This document shows positions 1 to 6,408 of a DNA stretch of 10,120 nt, piece after piece (within the stretch, counting starts at the first letter, position 1; each line of letters opens with the position of its first letter). This DNA comes from an uncultured Rubrivivax sp. (GTDB taxonomy: Bacteria; Pseudomonadota; Gammaproteobacteria; Burkholderiales; Burkholderiaceae_C): the NCBI GenBank assembly GCA_937967345.1, contig CALBTN010000023.1:1-10120 (forward strand), written 5' to 3'. The notes below the pieces were generated by a model. It made no database searches. It saw nothing but the letters and a program-made list of their open reading frames with translations, and was not told the DNA's origin. A program made the translations under genes and the position numbers.

Positions 1-338
1 CCGTAGTCGCAGTCGCCGAGCAGGATGTTCTGCGCGGTGGTGACGATGCCTTGCAGGCCCGACGAGCACAGGCGGTTGACCGCCATCGCCACCGAATCCA
101 TCGGCAGCCCGGCCTGAATCGAGGCCACGCGCGCCACGTACGGGTAGCGGCTCTCGGTGGGAATGCAGTTGCCGACGGTGACGTAATTGATCGCCTTCGG
201 ATCGACGCCGGAGCGCTTGACCGCTTCCTTCATCACCATACCGGCCAGTTCCGCCGGCTCGATATCGGCCAGCGAACCGCCGAAACCGCCAATTGCCGAA
301 CGGGCTGCGCCCAGAACCACCACGTCACGCTTGCTCAT
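1..338 (-). CDS. Thiolase (acetyl-CoA C-acyltransferase, BktB-like), N-terminal part, cut by window edge
   Basis: Thiolase that condenses or cleaves acyl-CoA and acetyl-CoA, used in beta-oxidation or in acetoacetyl-CoA formation for polyhydroxyalkanoate or ketone metabolism. The visible 112 codons begin MSKRDVVVLGAARSAIGGFG, the typical thiolase N-terminus, and contain the signature VNRLCSSGLQ with the acyl-accepting cysteine at residue 91. The full family length is about 390 residues, so roughly 70% of the gene, including the C-terminal His and Cys motifs, lies beyond position 1. The ATG at 338 is chosen because AAGGAGG (350 to 344) sits 5 nt upstream, a near-perfect ribosome binding site. 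It is closest in memory to Ralstonia BktB and the Burkholderiales acetyl-CoA acetyltransferases. Chain-length preference cannot be read from this part, so I give no symbol. It lies downstream of tRNA-Ser on the same strand. Confidence 0.93.
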   Translation of the reverse strand, partial: MSKRDVVVLGAARSAIGGFGGSLADIEPAELAGMVMKEAVKRSGVDPKAINYVTVGNCIPTESRYPYVARVASIQAGLPMDSVAMAVNRLCSSGLQGIVTTAQNILLGDCDY

Positions 339-343
339 CGTTG

Positions 344-350
344 CCTCCTT
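344..350 (-). promoter_or_regulatory. Strong Shine-Dalgarno of the thiolase gene
   Basis: AAGGAGG read on the minus strand, 5 nt before the ATG at 338. It is the strongest ribosome binding site in the window and fixes the thiolase start. The 96 nt between this gene and the tRNA (339-434) hold no convincing promoter or T-tract terminator. There is only a weak 4-bp hairpin (388-391 with 399-402). Confidence 0.8.
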
Positions 351-434
351 GCACCAAGAATGCCGAAAGCTTCGAGCCTAACGCAACGGGCTGGCAGCGC
401 CCTTACGCAGGCAGCGAAGCAATGAATTTGCACT

Positions 435-527
435 TGGCGGAGCCGGAGGGATTCGAACCCTCGATGCAGGTTTTGCCCGCATACTCCCTTAGCAGGGGAG
501 CACCTTCGGCCACTCGGTCACAGCTCC
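435..527 (-). tRNA. serX-like: tRNA-Ser (anticodon GCU), CCA encoded
   Basis: A 93-nt class II tRNA on the minus strand that reads AGC and AGU codons. The acceptor stem GGAGCTG pairs with CGGCTCC with one G-U pair, followed by discriminator G and an encoded CCA (437 to 435). The anticodon stem CTCCC/GGGAG encloses the loop CTGCTAA, giving anticodon GCT. The long variable arm forms about 6 pairs (TGCGGG with CCTGCA), as expected for serine. The T arm is GAGGG-TTCGAAT-CCCTC. Length and layout match E. coli tRNA-Ser(GCU). The gene lies 39 nt after the lysC stop and appears to have its own promoter (543-570). Confidence 0.97.
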
Positions 528-542
528 GTCGTGTCGTGCGCG

Positions 543-570
543 ATTCTACTCACACCGCATGCGCTGTCAT
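543..570 (-). promoter_or_regulatory. Putative sigma-70 promoter for tRNA-Ser
   Basis: On the minus strand the hexamer ATGACA (570 to 565; 5 of 6 to TTGACA) is followed by a 16-nt spacer and TAGAAT (548 to 543; 5 of 6 to TATAAT). The predicted start is near 536, about 9 nt before the mature tRNA 5' end. The stretch after the -10 (CGCGCAC) is GC-rich, as in stable-RNA promoters under stringent control. The -35 overlaps the last codons and the TGA stop of lysC. This is read by eye, without experimental support. Confidence 0.6.
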
Positions 571-1838
571 GCCGCGGCGGCCTGCTCCAGATCGAAGGCG
601 CGATGCAGTGCACGCACGGCCAGCTCCATGTACTTCTCGTCGATGACGACGCTGGTCTTGATCTCGCTGGTGGTCACCATCAGGATGTTGATGCCCTCCT
701 CGGCCAGCGTGCGAAACATCTTCGCCGCCACGCCGACGTGGCTGCGCATGCCGATGCCCACGATCGACACCTTGCAGATCTTGGGGTTGCCGATGACCTC
801 GGCCGCACCGGTGGCGTCGAGGATGCCACCCTTGAGCAGATCCAGCGCACGGGTGTAGTCGTTGCGGTTGACGGTGAAAGAAAAGTCGGTGCGCCCGCCG
901 TGCGACACGTTCTGCACGATGACGTCGACGTCGATGTTGGCATCGGCCACCGCGCCGAGGATGCGGTACGCGCTGCCCGGCTTGTCGGGCACGCCGACCA
1001 CGGTGATCTTGGCCTCGTCGCGCGTGAAGGCGATGCCCGAGACGATTGCTTGTTCCATCTTGACGTCTTCCTCGAAGGTGATCAGGGTGCCCGACGCGGC
1101 TTCCTCGGCGATGTCGATGTCCCACGGCGTGAAGCTGGACAGCACGCGCATCGGCACGTGGTACTTGCCGGCGAACTCCACCGAGCGGATCTGCAGCACC
1201 TTGGAGCCCAGGCTGGCCATCTCGAGCATCTCCTCGAAGCTCACGGTGTGCAGCCGGCGCGCCTCGGGCACGATGCGCGGGTCGGTGGTGTACACGCCGT
1301 CCACGTCGGTGTAGATCAGGCACTCGTCGGCCTTCAGCGCCGCGGCCACCGCGACCGCCGAGGTGTCCGAGCCGCCGCGGCCGAGCGTGGTGACGTGGCC
1401 TTGGTCATCGATGCCCTGGAAGCCGGTGATGATCACCACGCGGCCGGCATCCAGGTCGGCGCGCACGCGCGCGTCGTCGATCGATTCGATGCGCGCCTTG
1501 GTGTACGACGAGTCGGTGCGCACCGGCACTTGCCAGCCGCTGTAGCTGACGGCTTGCACGCCCTCGGACTGCAGCGCCAACGACAGCAGGCCGACCGAGA
1601 CCTGCTCGCCGGTGGCGGCAATCTGGTCGAGCTCGCGCAGGGTCGATGCGGTTTGCGCGGCCGGAGTCAGCTCCTTGGCCAGCGCGAGCAAGCGGTTGGT
1701 TTCGCCGCTCATCGCCGACGGCACCACCACCATCTGGTGCCCGGCGCGCGCCCACTTGGCGACGCGCTTGGCGACGTTGCGAATGCGCTCGGTCGAGCCC
1801 ATCGAGGTGCCGCCGTACTTGTGAACGAAAAGTGCCAT
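567..1838 (-). CDS. lysC: Aspartate kinase (aspartokinase), lysine/threonine/methionine pathway
   Basis: Catalyses ATP-dependent phosphorylation of L-aspartate to 4-phospho-aspartate, the committed step to lysine/diaminopimelate, threonine and methionine; cytosolic. The protein has 423 residues. The amino-acid kinase domain (about 1-245) shows KYGGTSMGS at 7-15, GRGGSDTSA near 153-161 and TDVDGVYTTDPRIV near 177-190. Two ACT domains follow (about 265-345 and 355-415), with NVS at 310-312 and TTSEIKTSV near 389-397, the region that binds the feedback amino acid in relatives such as C. glutamicum LysC. It is a monofunctional type, not fused to homoserine dehydrogenase. The ATG at 1838 is chosen because MALFVHKYGGTS matches family starts, although the upstream sequence (CCGTTCTTCC) has no good Shine-Dalgarno. 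It is last in the cysS-to-lysC run, 59 nt after tilS. See the finding on a possible internal start at 1058. Confidence 0.97.
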   Translation of the reverse strand: MALFVHKYGGTSMGSTERIRNVAKRVAKWARAGHQMVVVPSAMSGETNRLLALAKELTPAAQTASTLRELDQIAATGEQVSVGLLSLALQSEGVQAVSYSGWQVPVRTDSSYTKARIESIDDARVRADLDAGRVVIITGFQGIDDQGHVTTLGRGGSDTSAVAVAAALKADECLIYTDVDGVYTTDPRIVPEARRLHTVSFEEMLEMASLGSKVLQIRSVEFAGKYHVPMRVLSSFTPWDIDIAEEAASGTLITFEEDVKMEQAIVSGIAFTRDEAKITVVGVPDKPGSAYRILGAVADANIDVDVIVQNVSHGGRTDFSFTVNRNDYTRALDLLKGGILDATGAAEVIGNPKICKVSIVGIGMRSHVGVAAKMFRTLAEEGINILMVTTSEIKTSVVIDEKYMELAVRALHRAFDLEQAAAA

Positions 1839-1862
1839 GGAAGAACGGTTGGTTCGCGTCGA

Positions 1863-1884
1863 GCGGGTGCGACACGGCGCCCGC
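1863..1884 (-). other. Hairpin in the tilS-lysC spacer
   Basis: An 8-bp inverted repeat (1863-1870 with 1877-1884, 6-nt loop) sits inside the 59-nt spacer, ending 24 nt before the lysC start. In the minus-strand transcript it has one A-C mismatch. There is no T-tract, so it does not look like a Rho-independent terminator. It could be a processing or stability element between tilS and lysC, or simply GC-rich chance. Confidence 0.3.
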
Positions 1885-1897
1885 GAAAGCGCGCATT

Positions 1898-3214
1898 TTA
1901 GCGATCGGGCAGCCAGCGCAGTCCGAGCATCCGCGTGCCATGCGGCGCGTGCGCGCGCGCATCGATGCCCAGACCCGGCACGAACAGCAGTTGCTGCGCG
2001 GCGTACAGCAGCGGGCCCGTGCGCTGCCAGGCGGGCACACCGGCGCTCTGAAACTGCTTCTTCAGGGCGCGCGGCGGCGCTGCGGCGGCAAGCTGGAAGC
2101 GCTCGCCACCGCGGCGCGGGCGCAGCACGCAGCGCTGCAGCCGCTGCGGTGCCAAGCCGGCAGCGCTGACTGCCGCGACCTCGAAGTGGCCACCCCAGGC
2201 CGGCACCGCGAAGTGCCCTTCCCGGCTCAGGTCGAGGTGCATCGCGTCCGGCACGGCGCCAGCCACCTGCTGGACTGCGTCGGCCACGACCCGCAGCCGC
2301 CCGCGGTGCAGCCGCAGTGCACCACCCTGCCAGGGCCATGCGCTGGCCGAACTCGCAGCGGGCAGTTCGTGCAACAGCCGCAGCACCAGGCTGTCGGCCA
2401 CGCCAGCGCTCGCCTGGGCCGAAAGCCAGTGACGCAGCAGGTTGGCTCGCCGCGCCTCGGACAGTGCGAGCCAGCCGTCCAGCCGCAGCGCGCCATCCGC
2501 GTCGCACGCGCTCGCGCGGTCGATCTGCGCCAGCTCGCGTAGACAGGCCGCAGCCTCGTGCGCGCGCCGCGCGCTGGCCACCAGGCTGGACTCGGCTTGC
2601 TCGAACGCCGTGCACAGCGCCGGCCAGACTTCATTCCGCAACCGGTTGCGTAGCAGCTTGCGCTGGCGGTTGCTCGGGTCGTCGACGTAGCTCAGACGAT
2701 GGCGCTGCAGGTAGGCCTCGATTGCCGTACGCGGCTGATCCAGCCAGGGGCGCAGCCAGACGATGCCGTCGCGCTCGATCTGCCGCGGCATGGCGGCCAG
2801 GCCGGCCGGGCCGGCGCCGCGCAATGCCTGCAGCAAGAAGGTCTCGGCCTGGTCGAGCCGATGGTGCGCCAGCAACACCAGGCCGATGCCCTCGGCGCCG
2901 GCCATCTCGGCCATGGCCTGATAGCGCACGCCACGCGCCCAGGCTTCGATGCTCTGGCCGCGCGACGGTGCGCCCGGCGCCCGTTGCCAGCGCAGCCGCA
3001 CCGGCAGGCCGCTTGCGGCCCAACGCGCGGCCTGACGGCGCAGCCGCGTCACCCAGGCGTCGGCTTCGGGCTGCAGGCCGTGATGCACGTGCAACGCCAC
3101 CACCTCGATGCCGCTGCCGCGCGCGGCGCAAGCGGTGGCATGCCACAGCGCGGTGGAGTCGCGCCCGCCGCTGACCGCCACCGCGACGCGCTGCGGCCTC
3201 ACCGTGCGCGACAC
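1898..3214 (-). CDS. tilS: tRNA(Ile)-lysidine synthase
   Basis: Converts cytidine 34 of the CAU-anticodon tRNA-Ile to lysidine using ATP and lysine, so that the tRNA reads AUA rather than AUG; cytosolic and normally essential. The protein has 438 residues against 432 in E. coli. The PP-loop ATP site SGGRDS is at 15-20. HHRLDQAET is at 117-125, where most relatives have DDQ; the first Asp is Leu here. RGAGPAGLAAM (132-142) and DDPSN (178-182) with RNRLR (189-193) are typical N-domain motifs. The C-terminal domain shows LRPRRGGE, LKKQFQ and VPGLGIDAR (412-420), so the protein looks complete. The start is GTG at 3214, the first start codon after the accA stop, which is in the same frame two codons upstream; translational coupling to accA is likely. 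Confidence is high on family, slightly lower on the exact start. Confidence 0.95.
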   Translation of the reverse strand: MSRTVRPQRVAVAVSGGRDSTALWHATACAARGSGIEVVALHVHHGLQPEADAWVTRLRRQAARWAASGLPVRLRWQRAPGAPSRGQSIEAWARGVRYQAMAEMAGAEGIGLVLLAHHRLDQAETFLLQALRGAGPAGLAAMPRQIERDGIVWLRPWLDQPRTAIEAYLQRHRLSYVDDPSNRQRKLLRNRLRNEVWPALCTAFEQAESSLVASARRAHEAAACLRELAQIDRASACDADGALRLDGWLALSEARRANLLRHWLSAQASAGVADSLVLRLLHELPAASSASAWPWQGGALRLHRGRLRVVADAVQQVAGAVPDAMHLDLSREGHFAVPAWGGHFEVAAVSAAGLAPQRLQRCVLRPRRGGERFQLAAAAPPRALKKQFQSAGVPAWQRTGPLLYAAQQLLFVPGLGIDARAHAPHGTRMLGLRWLPDR

Positions 3215-3220
3215 CGCGGC

Positions 3221-4192
3221 TCAGCGCTCCTTGGTGTCGCTGAAGCGCCCGTAGCTTTGCAGCCGGTCATAGCGCCGCTGCAGCAGATCCTTCAGCTTCA
3301 GGTCGACCACCTGGCGCTGCGCGTCGTTGAGCGCGCGCTTCAGGCTGACCGCCATGTGCTTGTGGTCGCGGTGCGCACCGCCCACCGGCTCGTTGACGAT
3401 CTTGTCGACCGCGCCCAGCGCCTTCAAGCGGTGCGCGGTGATGCCCAGCGCATCGGCGGCGTCGGATGCACGCTCGGCGGTCTTCCACAGGATCGATGCG
3501 CAGCCTTCGGGCGAGATCACCGAGTACACCGCGTACTGCAGCATCAGCACCTGGTCGGCCACGCTGATGGCCAGTGCACCACCCGAGCCGCCTTCGCCGA
3601 TGATGGTGGCGATGATCGGCACCTCGAGCTGCGCCATCTCGAAGATGTTGCGGCCGATGGCTTCGGACTGGCCGCGCTCCTCGGCGCCGATGCCGGGGTA
3701 CGCGCCCGGCGTGTCGACGAAGGTGAAGACCGGCAGCTTGAACTTCTCGGCCGTCTTCATCAGCCTCAAGGCCTTGCGATAGCCCTCCGGACGCGCCATG
3801 CCGAAGTTGCGCAGCGCGCGCTCCTTGGTGTCGCGGCCCTTCTGGTGGCCGATCACCATGCAGGCCTGGCCGTTGAAGCGCGCCAGGCCGCCGACGATCG
3901 ACTGGTCGTCGGCGTAGACGCGGTCGCCGTGCATCTCCTGGAAGTCGGTGAAGATCTCGGCCACGTAGTCCAGCGTGTACGGCCGCTGCGGATGCCGGGC
4001 GATCTGCGTCACCTGCCATGGCGACAGGCTGGAATAGATCTCCTTGGTCAGCTGCAGGCTCTTGTGCCCCAGACGCTCGATCTCGTCGGAGATGTCGACA
4101 GCCGACTCGTTTTGCACGTAGCGCAGCTCTTCGATCTTGGAATCGAGTTCGGCGATCGGCTGCTCGAACTCGAGGAAATGTCGCTTGCTCAT
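3221..4192 (-). CDS. accA: Acetyl-CoA carboxylase carboxyltransferase subunit alpha
   Basis: Alpha subunit of the carboxyltransferase that, with AccD, moves CO2 from biotin-BCCP to acetyl-CoA to give malonyl-CoA, the first committed step of fatty-acid synthesis; cytosolic alpha2beta2 complex. It has 323 residues against 319 in E. coli. The N-terminal helical part (1-60) begins MSKRHFLEFEQPIAEL. The crotonase-like core carries GHQKGRDTKERALRNFGM (115-132), DTPGAYPGIGAEERGQSEAIGRN (160-182) and GEGGSGGALAI (199-209), the last being the oxyanion/CoA-binding glycine loop, then SPEGCASILWK (227-237). The ATG at 4192 matches family starts and lies 3 nt after the glycosylase stop with no clear Shine-Dalgarno, which suggests coupled translation. 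tilS follows after 6 nt. Confidence 0.98.
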   Translation of the reverse strand: MSKRHFLEFEQPIAELDSKIEELRYVQNESAVDISDEIERLGHKSLQLTKEIYSSLSPWQVTQIARHPQRPYTLDYVAEIFTDFQEMHGDRVYADDQSIVGGLARFNGQACMVIGHQKGRDTKERALRNFGMARPEGYRKALRLMKTAEKFKLPVFTFVDTPGAYPGIGAEERGQSEAIGRNIFEMAQLEVPIIATIIGEGGSGGALAISVADQVLMLQYAVYSVISPEGCASILWKTAERASDAADALGITAHRLKALGAVDKIVNEPVGGAHRDHKHMAVSLKRALNDAQRQVVDLKLKDLLQRRYDRLQSYGRFSDTKER

Positions 4193-4195
4193 GCG

Positions 4196-4846
4196 TCAGT
4201 AGTCTACCGGCAGCGGGTCCAGACTCCGCCAGATGTACCAAGTGGCCACCGAGCGGTACGGCGCCCAGGCATCGCCGACCTCGCGCGCCTCGGCCCGGGT
4301 GACCGGCTCGCCGCTGAAGTAGCTCAGGCTGATGCCCTTGAGCAAACCCAGGTCGTCCAGCGGCAGCACGTTCGGGCGCATCAGGTGGAAGATCAGGAAC
4401 ATCTCCGCGGTCCAGCGGCCGATGCCGCGGATGGCCACCAGTTCCTCGATGATCGCCTCATCGTCCATCTTGCGCCACTGCTGCACATGCACCGCGCCCG
4501 AGTTGAAGTGCTGTGCCAGGTCGAGCAGGTACTCGGCCTTGCGTGCGGACAGCCCGGCTTCGCGCAGCGTGCCCGGCGGCACATCCTGGACCGCCTGCGG
4601 CGCCAGCCGTTCGGCCGGCGCGCCCAGGCGCGTGACCAGCCGCTCCCACACCGACTGCGCCGCCTTGACCGAGATCTGCTGGCCGACGATCGAGCGCGCC
4701 AGCGTGGTGAAGGCGTCGCCGCGGCTTTGCAGCCGCGCCTCGCCGAAGCGCGGGATCAGCCGCTTCATCACCCGGTCGCGGCGCGCGAGGTGCTTGCAGG
4801 CGTCGTCCCAGTACTCGGGCGTGACGCTGGCCCCGGCCTTGGGCAT
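4196..4846 (-). CDS. DNA-3-methyladenine glycosylase II (AlkA-type HhH-GPD)
   Basis: Base-excision-repair glycosylase that removes alkylated purines such as 3-methyladenine. The protein has 216 residues, shorter than E. coli AlkA (282) because the N-terminal TBP-like domain is absent; it corresponds to the compact HhH-GPD form. Seen: IVGQQIS at 53-59 (family helix), the helix-hairpin-helix GIRGIG-type segment ending IRGIGRWTAEMF at 139-150, and LPLDDLGLLKG at 161-171. The second Asp there (D165) aligns with catalytic Asp238 of AlkA. WAPYRSVATWYIWR at 194-207 matches the C-terminal AlkA motif. The start at 4846 is 1 nt after the cysS stop (TGA-C-ATG), so translation is probably coupled. The same place between cysS and accA is known in other Burkholderiales. 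Substrate range beyond 3-methyladenine is not readable. Confidence 0.93.
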   Translation of the reverse strand: MPKAGASVTPEYWDDACKHLARRDRVMKRLIPRFGEARLQSRGDAFTTLARSIVGQQISVKAAQSVWERLVTRLGAPAERLAPQAVQDVPPGTLREAGLSARKAEYLLDLAQHFNSGAVHVQQWRKMDDEAIIEELVAIRGIGRWTAEMFLIFHLMRPNVLPLDDLGLLKGISLSYFSGEPVTRAEAREVGDAWAPYRSVATWYIWRSLDPLPVDY

Positions 4847-4847
4847 G

Positions 4848-6221
4848 TCAGGCCTTCACCCAGGTGGTGCCGCTGGCGCTGTCCTTGAGCACCACGCCCT
4901 GGGCGGCCAACTCGTCACGGATGCGATCGGCGGCGGCGTAGTCCTTGGCCGCCTTCGCGGCGGCGCGCTCGGCAACCAGCGCTTCGATGCGCGAGGCGTC
5001 GAGCGCGGCGCCGCCTTGAAGATAGTCGCGCGGCAACTGCTGCAGCACGCCCAGCGTGCGGCCCAGGCCCTTGAGCAGCGCCGCGGCCTGCGCCGAGCGC
5101 GTGCGGTTCAGCTCGCTGGCCAGCTCGAACAACACCGACACCGCCAGCGGCGTGTTGAAGTCGTCGTTCATCGCTGCACGGAAGGCGGCGGCCTGGGGCT
5201 GCGACCAGTCCAGCGGCGTGTCGGCAACCTCGATGCCGTCCAGCGCGGTATACAGGCGGCGCAGCGCGGCGCGCGCGTCGTCGAGGTTGCCGTCGCTGAA
5301 GTTGAACGGACTGCGGTAGTGGGTGCGCAGCATGAAAAAGCGCAGCGTCTCGCCGTCGTAGTGCTGCAGCACGTCGCGGATGGTGAAGAAGTTGCCGAGC
5401 GACTTCGACATCTTCTCGTTGTCGACATTCAAGAAGCCGTTGTGCAGCCAGACGTTGACGAAGGGCTTGCCGCTGGCGCCCTCGCTTTGCGCGATCTCGT
5501 TCTCGTGGTGCGGGAACTGCAGGTCCATGCCGCCGCCGTGGATGTCGAAGTGCTCGCCCAGCACCGCGCAGCTCATCGCCGAGCACTCGATGTGCCAGCC
5601 CGGCCGGCCGGCGCCGTAGCGGCTGTCCCATTGGGCGTCCGCAGGTTCGTCGGCCTTCGCCGCCTTCCACAAGACGAAGTCCAGCGGATCGCGCTTGCCC
5701 TCGAGCACCGCCACGCGCTCGCCGGCGCGCAGTTCGTCCAGCGTCTTGCCCGACAACTTGCCGTAGCCGGGGAACTTGCGCACCGCGAAGTTCACGTCGC
5801 CGCCTTCGCTGCGGTAAGCCAAGCCCTTGAGCTCAAGCGTGCCGATCAGGTCGAGCATCTGGCCGACGTATTCGGTGGCGCGCGGCTCGTGGGTGGGCGC
5901 CAGGATGCCCAAGGCACCGATGTCGCGGCGCATCGCCTCGATCATCTCGTCGGTCAACTGGCGGATGCTGATGCCGCGCTCCAGCGCTCGCTTGATGATC
6001 TTGTCTTCGATGTCGGTGATGTTGCGCACGTAAGTGACGCGGTAGCCGAGCTCGAGCAGCCAGCGGTAGACCACGTCGAAGGCCATCATCATGCGCGCGT
6101 GGCCCATGTGGCACAGGTCGTAGATGGTCATGCCGCACACGTACATGCCGACCTGCCCCGGCACGATCGGCTCGAAGACTTCGGTGCGTCGGGTCAGCGA
6201 GTTGTGGATGCGCAGGCTCAT
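4848..6221 (-). CDS. cysS: Cysteinyl-tRNA synthetase
   Basis: Class I aminoacyl-tRNA synthetase that charges tRNA-Cys with cysteine; cytosolic monomer. The protein has 457 residues against 461 in E. coli. Zinc ligands appear at C29 (YVCGMT), C214 (HIECSAM), H239 and E243 (HHENE), each exactly five positions after the E. coli ligands. The HIGH motif is HMGHA at 38-42 and KMSKS is at 271-275. The C-terminal tail ends GTTWVKA, like E. coli GTTWRRK. The ATG at 6221 (MSLRIHNSLTRR) is preferred over a GTG at 6236 because it aligns with the E. coli start; neither has a clear Shine-Dalgarno. It is first of the minus-strand run and divergent from the TPR/ppiA/ppiB run, as cysS is from ppiB in E. coli. 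Confidence 0.98.
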   Translation of the reverse strand: MSLRIHNSLTRRTEVFEPIVPGQVGMYVCGMTIYDLCHMGHARMMMAFDVVYRWLLELGYRVTYVRNITDIEDKIIKRALERGISIRQLTDEMIEAMRRDIGALGILAPTHEPRATEYVGQMLDLIGTLELKGLAYRSEGGDVNFAVRKFPGYGKLSGKTLDELRAGERVAVLEGKRDPLDFVLWKAAKADEPADAQWDSRYGAGRPGWHIECSAMSCAVLGEHFDIHGGGMDLQFPHHENEIAQSEGASGKPFVNVWLHNGFLNVDNEKMSKSLGNFFTIRDVLQHYDGETLRFFMLRTHYRSPFNFSDGNLDDARAALRRLYTALDGIEVADTPLDWSQPQAAAFRAAMNDDFNTPLAVSVLFELASELNRTRSAQAAALLKGLGRTLGVLQQLPRDYLQGGAALDASRIEALVAERAAAKAAKDYAAADRIRDELAAQGVVLKDSASGTTWVKA

Positions 6222-6291
6222 CGGCGGGTCAAGCACTTGTTCAGCGCATCGGGTGCGGCGGCGGATGCGGTGCCGGCGGCGCGGCGGCGCG

Positions 6292-6309
6292 ACGCCCGCG
6301 ACGGGGCGT
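6292..6309. other. Short hairpin in the cysS leader / divergent region
   Basis: ACGCCC (6292-6297) and GGGCGT (6304-6309) form a perfect 6-bp inverted repeat with a 6-nt loop. It lies within the predicted cysS leader and just upstream of the plus-strand TAGAAT. The adjoining 6251-6290 stretch is rich in GGC-like triplets. It has no T-tract. Function unknown; it may be chance in GC-rich DNA. Confidence 0.25.
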
Positions 6310-6312
6310 GGC

Positions 6313-6318
6313 TAGAAT
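6313..6318 (+). promoter_or_regulatory. Possible -10 element for the TPR/ppiA/ppiB/lpxH/mtfA run
   Basis: TAGAAT (5 of 6 to TATAAT) in the divergent intergenic region, 90 nt before the TPR gene start. The best -35 match, GCGACG at 6289-6294 with an 18-nt spacer, is poor (3 of 6), so an activator or different spacing may be involved. The same TAGAAT hexamer is in the tRNA-Ser promoter of this window. Confidence 0.35.
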
Positions 6319-6329
6319 CGATCGACTTC

Positions 6330-6335
6330 AGTATA
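6330..6335 (-). promoter_or_regulatory. Possible -10 element for cysS and the downstream run
   Basis: TATACT on the minus strand (5 of 6 to TATAAT), giving a start near 6323 and a leader of about 100 nt before the cysS ATG. No good -35 hexamer is found at 15-18 nt. It lies only 11 nt from the opposed plus-strand TAGAAT, so the two promoters would overlap and could compete. Confidence 0.35.
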
Positions 6336-6408
6336 GCGGTGGCAGTGCGGCGGCCCGCTTGACGCACAGCATGTTCACCCTCGCACGCCGCGCTTCGCCT
6401 CGAGCCCA

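Noticed and set aside
388..402. Terminator between tRNA-Ser and the thiolase gene
   Set aside because: The stem is only 4 bp and is not followed by a T-tract.
531..1901. A 456-codon open frame antisense to lysC
   Set aside because: Asp/His/Arg/Ala-rich composition mirrors the lysC codons, and lysC is certain on the minus strand.
1839..2615. Upstream in-frame extension of lysC to 682 codons
   Set aside because: The added part lies within tilS in another frame and has no domain. LysC family proteins start at MALxVHKYGGTS, that is at 1838.
2699..4888. A 729-codon open frame on the plus strand, antisense to tilS, accA and the glycosylase gene
   Set aside because: It is opposite three recognised genes. 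Its protein is rich in His, Arg, Gln and Leu with no domain, which is what GC-rich third-position bias produces on the opposite strand.
6222..6236. GTG at 6236 as an alternative cysS start
   Set aside because: It adds five residues that relatives lack, and the ATG at 6221 lines up with the E. coli CysRS start.
4332..6362. A 676-codon open frame on the plus strand, antisense to cysS and the glycosylase gene
   Set aside because: It covers genes with clear catalytic motifs on the minus strand, and the translation looks like complement-strand shadow with no recognisable motif.
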